From assembly GCF_030549525.1 (NCBI RefSeq), contig NZ_CP130831.1:1-64000 (forward strand): DNA of 64,000 nucleotides, read 5' to 3'. This DNA is from Stenotrophomonas sp. 704A1 (GTDB taxonomy: Bacteria > Pseudomonadota > Gammaproteobacteria > Xanthomonadales > Xanthomonadaceae). Below the pieces are notes generated by a model that was given only the letters and a program-made list of their open reading frames with translations, searched no databases and was not told the DNA's origin. Positions within the stretch are counted from its first letter, which is position 1. Every line of letters starts with the position of its first letter. Of the stretch, positions 52,079-61,661 are shown in pieces. The position numbers were made by a program, and so were the translations under genes.

Positions 52079-52258
52079 GCGTGGATCTCCGTAGTGCGCT
52101 TGCGTCCAAGGATGGAGCAGGCGCACCGTCGCCGCCTTGATCCCGATCAATCGCGGGCGCAGGGCCGGGCGCAGGCCCACCGTGATTGCGCGGCCCCGCG
52201 GTGCAGCACCCCGCGTCGGCCAGCAGCGTGCCGCCCGCGCCCACTGCGGAGCGGGCGC

Positions 52259-52897
52259 TCAGCCTGCCAGCACGGCCGCTTCGCGGGCCAGGCGCTCGAT
52301 CGCATCCCAGTCGCGGGTCTGCATCAGTGCTGCGGTGGTCAGCCACGACCCGCCGACGCACAGCACGTTGGGCAGGTGCAGGAACTGGCTGGCGGTCTGT
52401 GCGCTGATGCCGCCGGTGGGACAGAACCGCACATCGGCGAACGGGCCATGCCAGGCCGACAGCAGTGCAGCGCCGCCGGCCTGCACTGCCGGGAAGAACT
52501 TGAAGGTATCCAGGCCGTGCTCGAGGCCGACGATCAGCTCGGAGCCGGTGGCGACGCCCGGCAGGTACGGCAGGTCGGCATCGCGTGCGGCCGCGTACAG
52601 CGTCGGTGTCGCACCGGGCGATACCGCAAAGCGCGCACCGGCGGCCTTGGCGGCCTGCATCTGTGCGGGGGTCAGGACCGTGCCGGCACCCACCACTGCA
52701 TCGGGCACCGCCGCGACCATCGCCGTGATCGCCTCCAGCGCACGCGGCGTGCGCAGGGTCACCTCGATCACCGGCAGGCCGCCACGGAACAACGCCTGCG
52801 CGACCTGCACCGCATCGTCGATGTCATCGGGGGTGAACACCGGAATCACCGGGGCCAGTTTCAGTACCGCACGAACGCGTGGATCAGCGCCGGACAT
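52259..52897 (-). CDS. eda: KDPG/KHG aldolase
   Basis: The enzyme splits 2-keto-3-deoxy-6-phosphogluconate to pyruvate and glyceraldehyde 3-phosphate. The 212-residue product has the family motifs PVIEVTLRTPRA, VGAGTVLTP and, around the Schiff-base lysine, LDTFKFFPA. Its start overlaps the 3' end of kdgK by 14 bp, so the pair is coupled and completes the last two steps of uronate breakdown. Confidence 0.95.
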   Translation of the reverse strand: MSGADPRVRAVLKLAPVIPVFTPDDIDDAVQVAQALFRGGLPVIEVTLRTPRALEAITAMVAAVPDAVVGAGTVLTPAQMQAAKAAGARFAVSPGATPTLYAAARDADLPYLPGVATGSELIVGLEHGLDTFKFFPAVQAGGAALLSAWHGPFADVRFCPTGGISAQTASQFLHLPNVLCVGGSWLTTAALMQTRDWDAIERLAREAAVLAG

Positions 52898-53903
52898 CGA
52901 ATCGCTCCTCGCCCACCAGGGCCAGTACGTCAGCTTCGCTGACGGGATTGAAATCGCCGGGAATGGAGTGCTTCAGGCCCCCGGCAGCCAGGCCGAAACG
53001 CACAGTGGCATCGGCATCGAAGCCGGACAGGATGCCATGCAGGATGCCCGCCGCGAAGGCATCGCCGCCGCCGATGCGGTCGACGATGCCCTGCAGCTGG
53101 CGCACCGGCGCCTGCGCGCGGGTGCCATCACGGCCCAGCAGCAACGCGCCGAGCGCATGGTGGTCCACGCTCAGTGCCTGCCGCTGGGTGCAGGCCATCC
53201 ACTGCAGCTGCGGGAATGCCTGGAACGCGGCCATGGCCGCCGCTTCCACGCGTGCGATCAGCTCGGGCTGTTCGAAGCGCTGGCCAAGCACGACTTCGAT
53301 ATCGCGGTGGTCGGCGAAGACGATGTCGGCCTGGGCAAACAGTTCACGGAGAATCGCCTGCGCGTCGCCGCCCCAGCGCTGCCACAGCCTCGGCCGGAAA
53401 TTGCCGTCGAACGACACGCGCACGCCGAGCGTGCGTGCGGCGCGCGCTGCCTCCAGCGTCGCCTGCGCGACCTGCGGGCCGAGCGCCGGGCTGACCCCGG
53501 ACAGGTGCAGCCACTGCGCGCCCTGCAGCAGGGCCGGCCAGTCGTAGTCGGCGGCGGTGCTGTTGGCGAACGCGGAGCCGGCGCGGTCGTAGACCACTTC
53601 GCTGGCGCGCTGCACCGCACCGGTGGTGAGGAAATACAGGCCCATGCGGCCGTCCGCATCCTCGCGTACGCCGCGGGTATCGACGCCGTGCCGGCGCAGT
53701 TCGGCCAGCGCGTGCGCACCCAGCGCGTTGCCCGCCACGGTGCTGACCATGGCCACCGGATGTCCGAAGCGGGACAGCGAGACACCGACGTTCGCCTCTG
53801 CCCCGCCCACGTGTACCTGCAGCTGTGGCGACTGCAGCAGCAGTTCGCGACCGGGCGCCCCCAGCCGCAGCAGCACTTCCCCGAAACACACGACACGACC
53901 CAT
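52884..53903 (-). CDS. kdgK: 2-keto-3-deoxygluconate kinase
   Basis: This PfkB-family kinase makes KDPG from KDG. The 339-residue product has the N-terminal GGAEANVGVSLSRFG and the C-terminal PfkB signature with catalytic aspartate, VDRIGGGDAFAAG. ATG at 53903 follows GGAGCGG. It is divergent from the TonB receptor at 54188 with 284 bp between, which fits shared control by the incoming sugar acid. Confidence 0.93.
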   Translation of the reverse strand: MGRVVCFGEVLLRLGAPGRELLLQSPQLQVHVGGAEANVGVSLSRFGHPVAMVSTVAGNALGAHALAELRRHGVDTRGVREDADGRMGLYFLTTGAVQRASEVVYDRAGSAFANSTAADYDWPALLQGAQWLHLSGVSPALGPQVAQATLEAARAARTLGVRVSFDGNFRPRLWQRWGGDAQAILRELFAQADIVFADHRDIEVVLGQRFEQPELIARVEAAAMAAFQAFPQLQWMACTQRQALSVDHHALGALLLGRDGTRAQAPVRQLQGIVDRIGGGDAFAAGILHGILSGFDADATVRFGLAAGGLKHSIPGDFNPVSEADVLALVGEERFDVRR

Positions 53904-54187
53904 TTCCGCTCCTTCACGCTTGCCGCCGGCATGTGACACTGCTCGGCGAGTTGGGGACCACGCGTGGGGCGTGGCGGTTGACTATCGGTGTCATTCCAGC
54001 CGGCACCGGCCTTGCCCGTAGCCTATCAAACTGTTGGAAGCATTGTCCTGCAAGCGTCTTGGAGACATTTCAGATCTGTTGCGGTGCAAGATGCCGGATC
54101 GGGAACGTGCTGCTAACGTCCGGCCTGACCAGCGGTGTCATCACGCTGAAACAGCCGCGATACCAGACCTTTGGGAGAGGGAAAGGC

Positions 54188-56968
54188 ATGCATTCTCGGA
54201 ACCATGGAAAAAAGACACCGGTTACCTTGCTCGCGTTGGCCGTCGGACTGGCGCTGGCAGGCAGCGCTGCCGCCCAGCAGCAGGGTGCCCAGCCGAACGC
54301 CACCGAACTGGATACGGTGACCGTCACCGGGTACCGCGCCAGCGTGGAGAAGGCGCTGGACATCAAGCGCGGCGAAGCCGGCGTGGTCGATGCGATCGTT
54401 GCCGAGGACATCGGCAAGTTCCCTGACCTGAACCTGGCGGAATCGCTGCAGCGCATCCCGGGCGTGGTCATCACCCGCGAAGCCGGCGAAGGCCGCAACA
54501 TCTCCGTGCGCGGCCTGGGCCCGGACTTCACCCGCGTACGCATCAACGGCATGGAGGCGCTGACCACGGTGGGCGCCGGTGACCAGAGCGGCGGCACCAA
54601 CCGCGGCCGCGGCTTCGACTTCAACGTGTTCGCGTCGGACCTGTTCTCGCAGCTGCTGGTGCGCAAGACCGCGTCGGCCGATGTGGAGGAAGGTTCGCTC
54701 GGTGCCACCGTCGACCTGCGCACCGCGCGTCCGTTCGACTATGACGGACTGACCTTCGCCGCCAGTGGCCAGGCGAGCTACAACGCGATGGCCGAGAAGG
54801 CCGATCCGCGGGTGGCCGCGTTGATCTCCAACACCTTTGCCGATGGCACCTTCGGAGCGCTGCTGTCGGTGGCCTATTCCGAGCGCCAGGCGCTGGAGGA
54901 AGGCTCCAACACCGGCCGCTGGGCCAACGGCCCGAGCAACGGCAACTTCGCCGCGTCTTCGCCGTTCGCCGCCGCGCGTGCCGCCGACGTGTTCCATCCG
55001 CGCTTCCCGCGCTACGTGCAGATGGCGCACGAACAGAAGCGGCTGGGCGTGACCGGCTCGCTGCAGTGGAAGCCCAACGACGCCACCGAGTTCTCGCTGG
55101 ATGCGCTGTACTCGAAGATCGATGCGACCCGCGACGAGAACTACATCGAGGCGATCTCCTTCAGCCGCAACCGGGATTCGGCCACCGGCGCGGCGCGGCG
55201 TGCCGACCGTGACGGCAAGCCGTCCACCATTGTTAGGAACGGTGAGATCCGCAATGGCGCGCTGCTGTACGGCGAGTTCGACAACGTCGACATCCGCACC
55301 GAGAACCGCCACGACGAGTGGAGCACCGAGTTCAAGCAGATCGCGCTGAATGGCCAGCACCGCTTCGGCGAAGACTTCACCCTGTCCGGCAAGATCGGCA
55401 TCTCGCGCTCCAGGCATGAGAATCCGGTGCAGACGACCGTGATCATGGACAAGTACGACGTCGACGGCTACAGCTACGACTACCGTGGCAACAGCCGCGC
55501 GCCGGTCCTCAACTACGGCATCGACCCGACCAACCCCAGCGGCTGGGAGCTGGCCGAGATCCGCATGCGTCCGCAATACGTGGACAACGATTTCGACACC
55601 GGCCAGATCGACTTCAACTGGAACATCAGCCCGGGCTTCCGCCTGAAGGGCGGCGTGCTGGCCAAGGACTACACCTTCAAGACCACCGAGCTGCGCCGCG
55701 CCAGCGAACTGGCCGTGTCGAGCTTCGCCGACGGCAGCAGGATCGTGCCGGTGGACATGACCCAGCCCGCCGGGCTGAAGGGCATCAGTGGCAGCCCCGG
55801 CAGCTGGGTCGTGCCCAACCTGGACGCCATCGCCGAACAGTTCGACATCTACAGCAACAACGGCATCTACGCGGTGGCGCCGCGCGCCAACAACGTGCGC
55901 AGCGTGGAGGAGAAGGACCGCGGCGGCTACCTGATGGGTGAGTTCTCCACGGAGATCGGTGCGCTGCCGCTGTCGGGCAACATCGGCGTGCGTTACGTGC
56001 GCACCAAGCAATCCTCCACTGGCCTGTCAACGTTGGCCAACGGCACGGTGGAAACCACCGAAAGCCGCACTTACAACGACACCCTGCCCTCGTTCAACCT
56101 GGTGGCCGAAGTCACCCCGGATTTCCTGATCCGCCTGGGCGCCGCCAAGGTGATGAGCCGCCCCGGCCTGGGCAGCCTGACCCCCGGCGCGACGGTGGCA
56201 GTGGCCGGCGGTGCGCGCACCATCGCCAGCGGCAATCCGGCGCTGGATCCGATCCGCGCCACCAACGTCGATCTGGGCTTCGAGTGGTACTTCGCCGAAG
56301 GGGCCATGGCCGGCATCGGCCTGTTCTACAAGGACATCGAAAGCTTCGTGCAGACCACCCGCGAAGTGCGTCCGTACAGCGACAGCGGCCTGCCCGCCTC
56401 GCTGCTGGTCGGCACCGGCGCATCGGCGAGCGATGACTTCACCTACAGCAAGCCGGTCAACACCCCCGGCGGTGAACTGCACGGCGTGGAAGCCAACTAC
56501 ACCCAGCCCTTCACCTTCCTGCCGGGCAGGTGGTCGAACCTGGGCGTGCAGCTGAACTACACCTGGGTGGAATCGAAGATCCAGTACATCAACGCGGCCG
56601 GGCAGCCGGTGATGAAGACCGACCTGACCGGCCTGTCGAAGTCGTCCTGGAACGCCACGCTGTTCTACGAGGGCGAGAAATTCGCCGGCCGCATCTCGGC
56701 CACCAACCGCGACGACTACCTGACCCAGGCACCGGGCCAGGAAACCGGCTTCAACCTCGATGGCTATCACGGCATGACCGGCACCACGGTGTTCGACGCC
56801 TCCATCCGCTACACGATCAGCGAGCAGCTGGAACTGAGCCTGGAAGGCATCAACCTGACCAACGAGGCATCGGATGAGTGGGTCTACTCGCCGCTGACCG
56901 GTCGCCTGCCGCTGCAATACACCGAAACCGGCCGCCAGTACCTGCTGGGCCTGCGCTACAAGTTCTGA
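54188..56968 (+). CDS. Large TonB-dependent receptor, probably for oligosaccharides
   Basis: The 926-residue protein has a signal peptide (cleavage near GSAAAQ), a TonB-box-like TVTVTGYR at about 40-47 directly followed by the SVEKALDIKR segment typical of Xanthomonad carbohydrate receptors, a plug (FPDLNLAESLQRIPGVVI, NISVRGLGPDFTRVRING) and a barrel ending in the aromatic LRYKF. Neighbouring kdgK, eda and the secreted LamG protein suggest uptake of uronate-containing oligosaccharides. Confidence 0.9.
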   Translation: MHSRNHGKKTPVTLLALAVGLALAGSAAAQQQGAQPNATELDTVTVTGYRASVEKALDIKRGEAGVVDAIVAEDIGKFPDLNLAESLQRIPGVVITREAGEGRNISVRGLGPDFTRVRINGMEALTTVGAGDQSGGTNRGRGFDFNVFASDLFSQLLVRKTASADVEEGSLGATVDLRTARPFDYDGLTFAASGQASYNAMAEKADPRVAALISNTFADGTFGALLSVAYSERQALEEGSNTGRWANGPSNGNFAASSPFAAARAADVFHPRFPRYVQMAHEQKRLGVTGSLQWKPNDATEFSLDALYSKIDATRDENYIEAISFSRNRDSATGAARRADRDGKPSTIVRNGEIRNGALLYGEFDNVDIRTENRHDEWSTEFKQIALNGQHRFGEDFTLSGKIGISRSRHENPVQTTVIMDKYDVDGYSYDYRGNSRAPVLNYGIDPTNPSGWELAEIRMRPQYVDNDFDTGQIDFNWNISPGFRLKGGVLAKDYTFKTTELRRASELAVSSFADGSRIVPVDMTQPAGLKGISGSPGSWVVPNLDAIAEQFDIYSNNGIYAVAPRANNVRSVEEKDRGGYLMGEFSTEIGALPLSGNIGVRYVRTKQSSTGLSTLANGTVETTESRTYNDTLPSFNLVAEVTPDFLIRLGAAKVMSRPGLGSLTPGATVAVAGGARTIASGNPALDPIRATNVDLGFEWYFAEGAMAGIGLFYKDIESFVQTTREVRPYSDSGLPASLLVGTGASASDDFTYSKPVNTPGGELHGVEANYTQPFTFLPGRWSNLGVQLNYTWVESKIQYINAAGQPVMKTDLTGLSKSSWNATLFYEGEKFAGRISATNRDDYLTQAPGQETGFNLDGYHGMTGTTVFDASIRYTISEQLELSLEGINLTNEASDEWVYSPLTGRLPLQYTETGRQYLLGLRYKF

Positions 56969-57102
56969 GCAACGCCGGCGGCGCGCACCCGCACGCCGCC
57001 GCTCGCCACGCTCGCTGCTGCGCCGCAAGGTGCCGTCGCGGCGTGGCCTTGCTACGGTCCGGCGGCCCTCGCCGGCCGTCGCCCGTTGAAAGGAAACGCC
57101 TG

Positions 57103-60100
57103 ATGCCGCACCGCTCGACCCTGTTCCACTGCGTACTGCTGGCGGTGGCCGTGGCCGCTGGCCCCGCGATGGCCGCCACCGATACGCCCACCCTGCTGTT
57201 CCATGTCGATGCTGACAGCGGCCTTGAGGCAGTGGTGGCGCACGGGGAGGCGGTGCCGAACTTCCGCGACAGGATCGACATCGTCGACGACGGCGCGCGT
57301 GGCAAGGCGATCCAGTGGCAGGACGACGGCGTGCTTGCCTGGAATGCGCCCGGCAACATCCTCGCCCAGCGCGGCACCCTCGCCTTCGACTGGCGCGCGC
57401 GCTACGCAGTGGGCGCAGCACCGTTCGTGATCTTCCGCGTCGGCTATGCCGATCACAGCAGCTGGGACATGGCATGGCTGCGCATCGACTGGAACGGGCA
57501 CGGCTTCGATGCGTTCGTCACCGATGCCAACCTCGCCCGTACCCGCGTGTCGTTCCGCATGGACACGCCGCCACGCGCAGACCAGTGGCTGCACCTGGCC
57601 TTTGCCTGGGACGAAGACCAGGGCGTGCGTCTGTTCGTCGACGGCCGCGAGGTGGCCCGCGCACAGACCACTGGCGATTACGATGCGGCGCTGGACCAGC
57701 TTGGCCTGGCCGGGCGGGTGATGGCGCCCTACCAGGTGCAGAGCCGCTACAACTTCCTGCGCGGCAGCGACTTCCAGCACATCCGCGTCTACGACCGGAT
57801 GCTTGATGCTGCGGCGGTCAGCGCGCTCGCGCACGGCAGGGCTGCTGAAAGCGCCGTCGCCAGCGTTGCCGATGACCGCGCCTGGCGCCACCGTTTCGGC
57901 TGGGAGGGCGCGGCGCCACCGGCACTGACCGCCGCGCGCACGCGCATCCGCAAGATCGAGTTCGCCGACAGCCGCGACCTGAAAGCCTGGATGTGGAAGG
58001 CCACCGACGGCATCGCCGAAACCACCTGGCCCGGTGTCTACAACCGCTCGCGCCTGCCCGGCCGCAACGACTACTTCCAGCTGCCGGACTGGAACACCTA
58101 TGTGGAGGGCGGCCAGCATCTGGACCTGACCCTGCCGGCCGGCGAGACCGTCAACCGGGTGGAGATCCGCGGCGCGGCGTTCGGCACCCTCGCCCACGGC
58201 CCCGGTCCCGCGCAGGCCACCCGGGTGCTGGCGACCCGCCCGCGCGGCGTGGTGCGCAGCGTCGATGACATTCCCGCGCAGCGCGGTGGCGTGCTGCGCT
58301 TCAGCAACGTCGAACAGGAAACGCCGATCCAGGAGATCTGGGCCTACAACGTGAGCGAGGGTGCCGAACCCGATGGCACGGTCAAGCAGACCTACCTCAT
58401 CGACAGCCAGGCCCTGCCCGACTACACCAACCTGGATACGCTGCGCCGCTACATCAACGGCCGCTATCCGGCGGCCGAACGCAGCACGGTGATGGCCCTG
58501 CCCAAGGGCGCCGGCTCCCGCCGCCGCGGTGCCGACAGCCTGCCCGCGCATCCGCAGCCCATCGTGCACGTGCTGATTCCCTCCGGCGTGGGCGATGCCC
58601 CGGCCAACCAGCCGCTGATCCGCAGCTGGGCCTACAGCTGGGAGAACATGCATGACGGCCTGGATGGCGTGGCCATCGACCTTCCCGCGCTGGACCTGCC
58701 GGCCACGCACGCGGGGCTGATCCCGCTGAACATCCGCATCAAGGATCCGATCTGGCCGGCGCGCGACATGATCGATGTGTCGGTGTCGGTGCAGCCCGGG
58801 CAGCAGCGCACGCTGTGGCTGGACCTGCGCGACCGCATCCTCACCCCCGACAGCCTGTGGCTGAGCATCGCTTCGGCTGCGCCCGGCTTCGATGCGCGTG
58901 CACTCGACGGCGCGCAGATCCGCCTGGTGTTCAAGCCGCGCGCCGACGCGGTGAAGGAACACGTGGCCGACCGCTTCAACCAGGTGCGCGACAACTGGGG
59001 CTTCCTGGTGGAAGAGCACACCACGTCCAAGCGCCAGCGCCTGTACGCGCGCGTCCATGCGGACCTGAGCGACCTGCTGCGGGTCGACCCGGACCACGAA
59101 CTCGGCCGTCTGTACTGGAACTACATCAGCTACAACAGCCAGGGCCGCCCGCCCTACAGCGCACCGGCCGTGCCCAAAGGCGTGCCGGCGTGGGCGTTCC
59201 ACCAGGTGCAGGACCTGGCCCAGGTGCGGCAGTTCGTCGACTGGTGGATCGATGAGCGGCAGGTGGCCTACGGCGATTTCGGTGGCGGCATTTCCGATGA
59301 TTCCGACCTGACCCAGCAGTGGCCGGGGCTGGCCTTGATGGGCGTGCGGCCGGAGCGCTTGAACGCCTCGCTGACCGCGCTGTCCGATGCGGTGTACCGC
59401 AATGGCATGTTCAGCAACGGACTGAGCACGATCGAAACCGACGAGCTGCACGCCTACGAGGAAGGCATCAACACCAACAGCGCCATGCTCTATCTCAACT
59501 GGGGCGATCCGCTGACGCTGGAGCGCCTGATGGAAACGGTGAAGGCCTTCGACGAGCGCATCATCCTGCGTAACCCGCAGGGCCACCTGCTGTTCTCCAG
59601 CAACTGGTTCGGCGGCAACACGGTCTACCGCGAGCCGAACTGGCAGTGGCAGAAGCCCTATTCGTTCCCGGTGCTGCACCCGGCGTTCCTGCTCGGCCAG
59701 TACAACGCCGACCCCACCGGCCGCCGGCTGGTGATCGGCCTGGCCGATGGCTACCTGGCGCACGCGGGCACCGACGACAAGGGCCGCTTCACCCTGCCCA
59801 ACGAGATCCACTGGGCCACCGGGGCTACCCGTGGCGGTGAGCTCAACAACGGCTCTGGCGGTGGCGACACGATGCACACGTTCTGGGCGGCCTGGCGCTG
59901 GACCGGCGATGCGAAGTACCTGCAGGCGCTGGACTACCGCGTAGCGCGTGGCGGGCCCGGCGCACTGGCCAACCTGGGCGAGAACTACGTGGACGTACTC
60001 GGCCGGCAGCGCGACTGGTATCCGCTGCTGACCGCCGAGGCCGATGCGGGAAAGACCGGTTTCGCCAGCCTGATGGCCTGGCAGGCCAGCGGCGACAGGG

Positions 60101-60906
60101 CGTACATCGACGCACTGCATGCCGATGGCCTGCAGGCCAAGGTGCAACGTGCCTACATGAACACTGAAGGCCACTGGTGGTCGGACCGCGTGGATGCACC
60201 CAGCGAGTTCCTGCAGCGCGCGCGACTGGGCGGCATTGCGCTGAAGCGCAACCAGAGCTGGCCGGGACACACCGTCAGCTGGCGCTTCGACCGCGACGGT
60301 GCCGCCGAGCAGGTGGCCCTGCTGGTGCATGCGCCCTCGCGTGAGCGTTTCAGCGTGACCAGCCATAACCTGGGCGCGCGCACCATCGCAGCCGACATGA
60401 CCGGCTGGAACGTGGCCAGCGGCACCTGGCGCGTGCGCAGCGGCGTGGATGCCGATGGCGATGGGCGCATCGATGGCACCGCCGCCGAACGCAGCGTGCA
60501 GCTGGAGACCAGTGTCCCGGTGCCGATGCAGTTCCGTCCCGGCCGCACCGAAGTGTTCGAGTTCGAGCGGATCAGCGCCGGTACGCCGGTGGAAATGCGT
60601 GCGGACCTGGGCATCGGCCGCGGCGATGTGCGGGTGGACGGGCGCCAGGTGCAGGTGACCGTGCACAGCCTGGGCCATGCCGGCAGCGGCGTGGGTGTGG
60701 CGGTGCTGGAGGATGCGCGCGGCCGCGAGATCGCCCGTACCGAAGTACCGGCGATGGCCGCACCGGCTGACCTGCAGCCGAAGACGGTGCAGGTTTCACT
60801 GCCGCTGCCCGCGGGCGAGCGCAGTGGCCTGCGTGTGCGCGTGGCGCTGGCCGATGGCGGCGAGGAAGTGACCCGGTTGAACAACGTGGCCGACGTGCCG
60901 CGTTGA
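57103..60906 (+). CDS. Large secreted LamG-domain protein, putative polysaccharide-degrading enzyme
   Basis: The 1267-residue protein has a signal peptide (cleavage near GPAMA), a LamG/concanavalin-like domain at about 60-230 (LHLAFAWDEDQGVRLFVDGREVARA), a discoidin-like middle, a large helical region (about 600-1090, WNYISYNSQGRPPYSAPA, GGGISDDSDLTQQWPG, ETDELHAYEEGINTNS) that looks like an alpha/alpha toroid, and a CARDB-like C-terminal domain. ATG at 57103 follows GAAAGGAAACG. No lyase family can be named from memory. Position behind the sugar receptor and opposite kdgK-eda suggests cleavage of an acidic polysaccharide. Confidence 0.75.
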   Translation: MPHRSTLFHCVLLAVAVAAGPAMAATDTPTLLFHVDADSGLEAVVAHGEAVPNFRDRIDIVDDGARGKAIQWQDDGVLAWNAPGNILAQRGTLAFDWRARYAVGAAPFVIFRVGYADHSSWDMAWLRIDWNGHGFDAFVTDANLARTRVSFRMDTPPRADQWLHLAFAWDEDQGVRLFVDGREVARAQTTGDYDAALDQLGLAGRVMAPYQVQSRYNFLRGSDFQHIRVYDRMLDAAAVSALAHGRAAESAVASVADDRAWRHRFGWEGAAPPALTAARTRIRKIEFADSRDLKAWMWKATDGIAETTWPGVYNRSRLPGRNDYFQLPDWNTYVEGGQHLDLTLPAGETVNRVEIRGAAFGTLAHGPGPAQATRVLATRPRGVVRSVDDIPAQRGGVLRFSNVEQETPIQEIWAYNVSEGAEPDGTVKQTYLIDSQALPDYTNLDTLRRYINGRYPAAERSTVMALPKGAGSRRRGADSLPAHPQPIVHVLIPSGVGDAPANQPLIRSWAYSWENMHDGLDGVAIDLPALDLPATHAGLIPLNIRIKDPIWPARDMIDVSVSVQPGQQRTLWLDLRDRILTPDSLWLSIASAAPGFDARALDGAQIRLVFKPRADAVKEHVADRFNQVRDNWGFLVEEHTTSKRQRLYARVHADLSDLLRVDPDHELGRLYWNYISYNSQGRPPYSAPAVPKGVPAWAFHQVQDLAQVRQFVDWWIDERQVAYGDFGGGISDDSDLTQQWPGLALMGVRPERLNASLTALSDAVYRNGMFSNGLSTIETDELHAYEEGINTNSAMLYLNWGDPLTLERLMETVKAFDERIILRNPQGHLLFSSNWFGGNTVYREPNWQWQKPYSFPVLHPAFLLGQYNADPTGRRLVIGLADGYLAHAGTDDKGRFTLPNEIHWATGATRGGELNNGSGGGDTMHTFWAAWRWTGDAKYLQALDYRVARGGPGALANLGENYVDVLGRQRDWYPLLTAEADAGKTGFASLMAWQASGDRAYIDALHADGLQAKVQRAYMNTEGHWWSDRVDAPSEFLQRARLGGIALKRNQSWPGHTVSWRFDRDGAAEQVALLVHAPSRERFSVTSHNLGARTIAADMTGWNVASGTWRVRSGVDADGDGRIDGTAAERSVQLETSVPVPMQFRPGRTEVFEFERISAGTPVEMRADLGIGRGDVRVDGRQVQVTVHSLGHAGSGVGVAVLEDARGREIARTEVPAMAAPADLQPKTVQVSLPLPAGERSGLRVRVALADGGEEVTRLNNVADVPR

Positions 60907-60914
60907 TGGGGCCC

Positions 60915-60937
60915 CGCCGGGCATGGCCCGGCGCTAC
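60915..60937 (-). repeat. SMAG repeat, minus orientation
   Basis: The reverse strand reads GTAGCGCCGGGCC. It pairs with the copy at 60992 between convergent genes. Confidence 0.85.
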
Positions 60938-60991
60938 CGATGGGCGCGCGTTGATGGGCCGCCGGGGATGGGGTGCCTGCAGGAGGCAGGG

Positions 60992-61014
60992 GTAGCGCCG
61001 GGCCATGCCCGGCG
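60992..61014 (+). repeat. SMAG repeat, plus orientation
   Basis: Starts GTAGCGCCGGGCC; second half of an inverted pair, directly after the end of the convergent cupin gene on its 3' side. Confidence 0.85.
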
Positions 61015-61022
61015 GGAGGCGG

Positions 61023-61610
61023 CTACGCCGCGTCGGTCTCCATCACCTTCACCCGGCGCTGGTACCAGCCATCCGCCAGCGGTTCGAACACCGCGCTGCG
61101 CTCCATCACGCCCTGGTAGACGTGCACCGATACCGCCACGTCCTCGTCGCTGGCATTGCGCAGCGTGTGGTACTCGTGCGGCGGGATCAGGCTGCCGGCG
61201 CTGCCGCGCTGACCGTACAGGGTGTCCTGCGCAGTGAAACGATGGCGCTCACCCTGCCGCTCCTGCAGCGCATACGGGGTGACGATCAGTTCGCCCTGCC
61301 AGACGCCTTCCACGCACCACATGGCATCGTGGTCATGCAGCGGCGTGCCCTGCCCGGGACCCCAGCACATGGCGATGACGCTGTAGCCCAGGGTCGGGCT
61401 GCGATGCAGCTCGCGGCGCGCGTAGTGGCCGTCCACCGGGCGTCGCACGCACGGCGGCAGCTGGATCGACGGATCAGCGATGGCCGCGCACAGCACGCGC
61501 TGCAGCGCGCTGGTGATCGCCCGCGGGTCGGCCAGGCACACCGCGCCATCAATTGCGGCCAGCAGCTGCTCGCGGCCCGGAAACGGCAATGATGTGGCGA
61601 TCCTTCCCAT
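61023..61610 (-). CDS. Cysteine dioxygenase-like cupin
   Basis: The 195-residue cupin has the iron site PLHDHDAMWCVEGVWQGEL and the second cupin motif around PPHEYHTLRN. It resembles bacterial cysteine or 3-mercaptopropionate dioxygenases, which turn a thiol into a sulfinate. The cysteine in MWCVEG is in the position of the crosslink cysteine of some members. ATG is at 61610. Confidence 0.8.
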   Translation of the reverse strand: MGRIATSLPFPGREQLLAAIDGAVCLADPRAITSALQRVLCAAIADPSIQLPPCVRRPVDGHYARRELHRSPTLGYSVIAMCWGPGQGTPLHDHDAMWCVEGVWQGELIVTPYALQERQGERHRFTAQDTLYGQRGSAGSLIPPHEYHTLRNASDEDVAVSVHVYQGVMERSAVFEPLADGWYQRRVKVMETDAA

Positions 61611-61661
61611 GGCCCGACTCTAGCCGAGCAGGGTTAACAGAATGTTTGCGCGCCGCTGTCA

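Noticed and set aside
57052..60678. 1208-codon open frame antisense to the LamG protein
   Set aside because: Histidine/valine/glutamine-rich antisense product typical of GC-rich shadow frames; the sense strand has a signal peptide and ribosome binding site.
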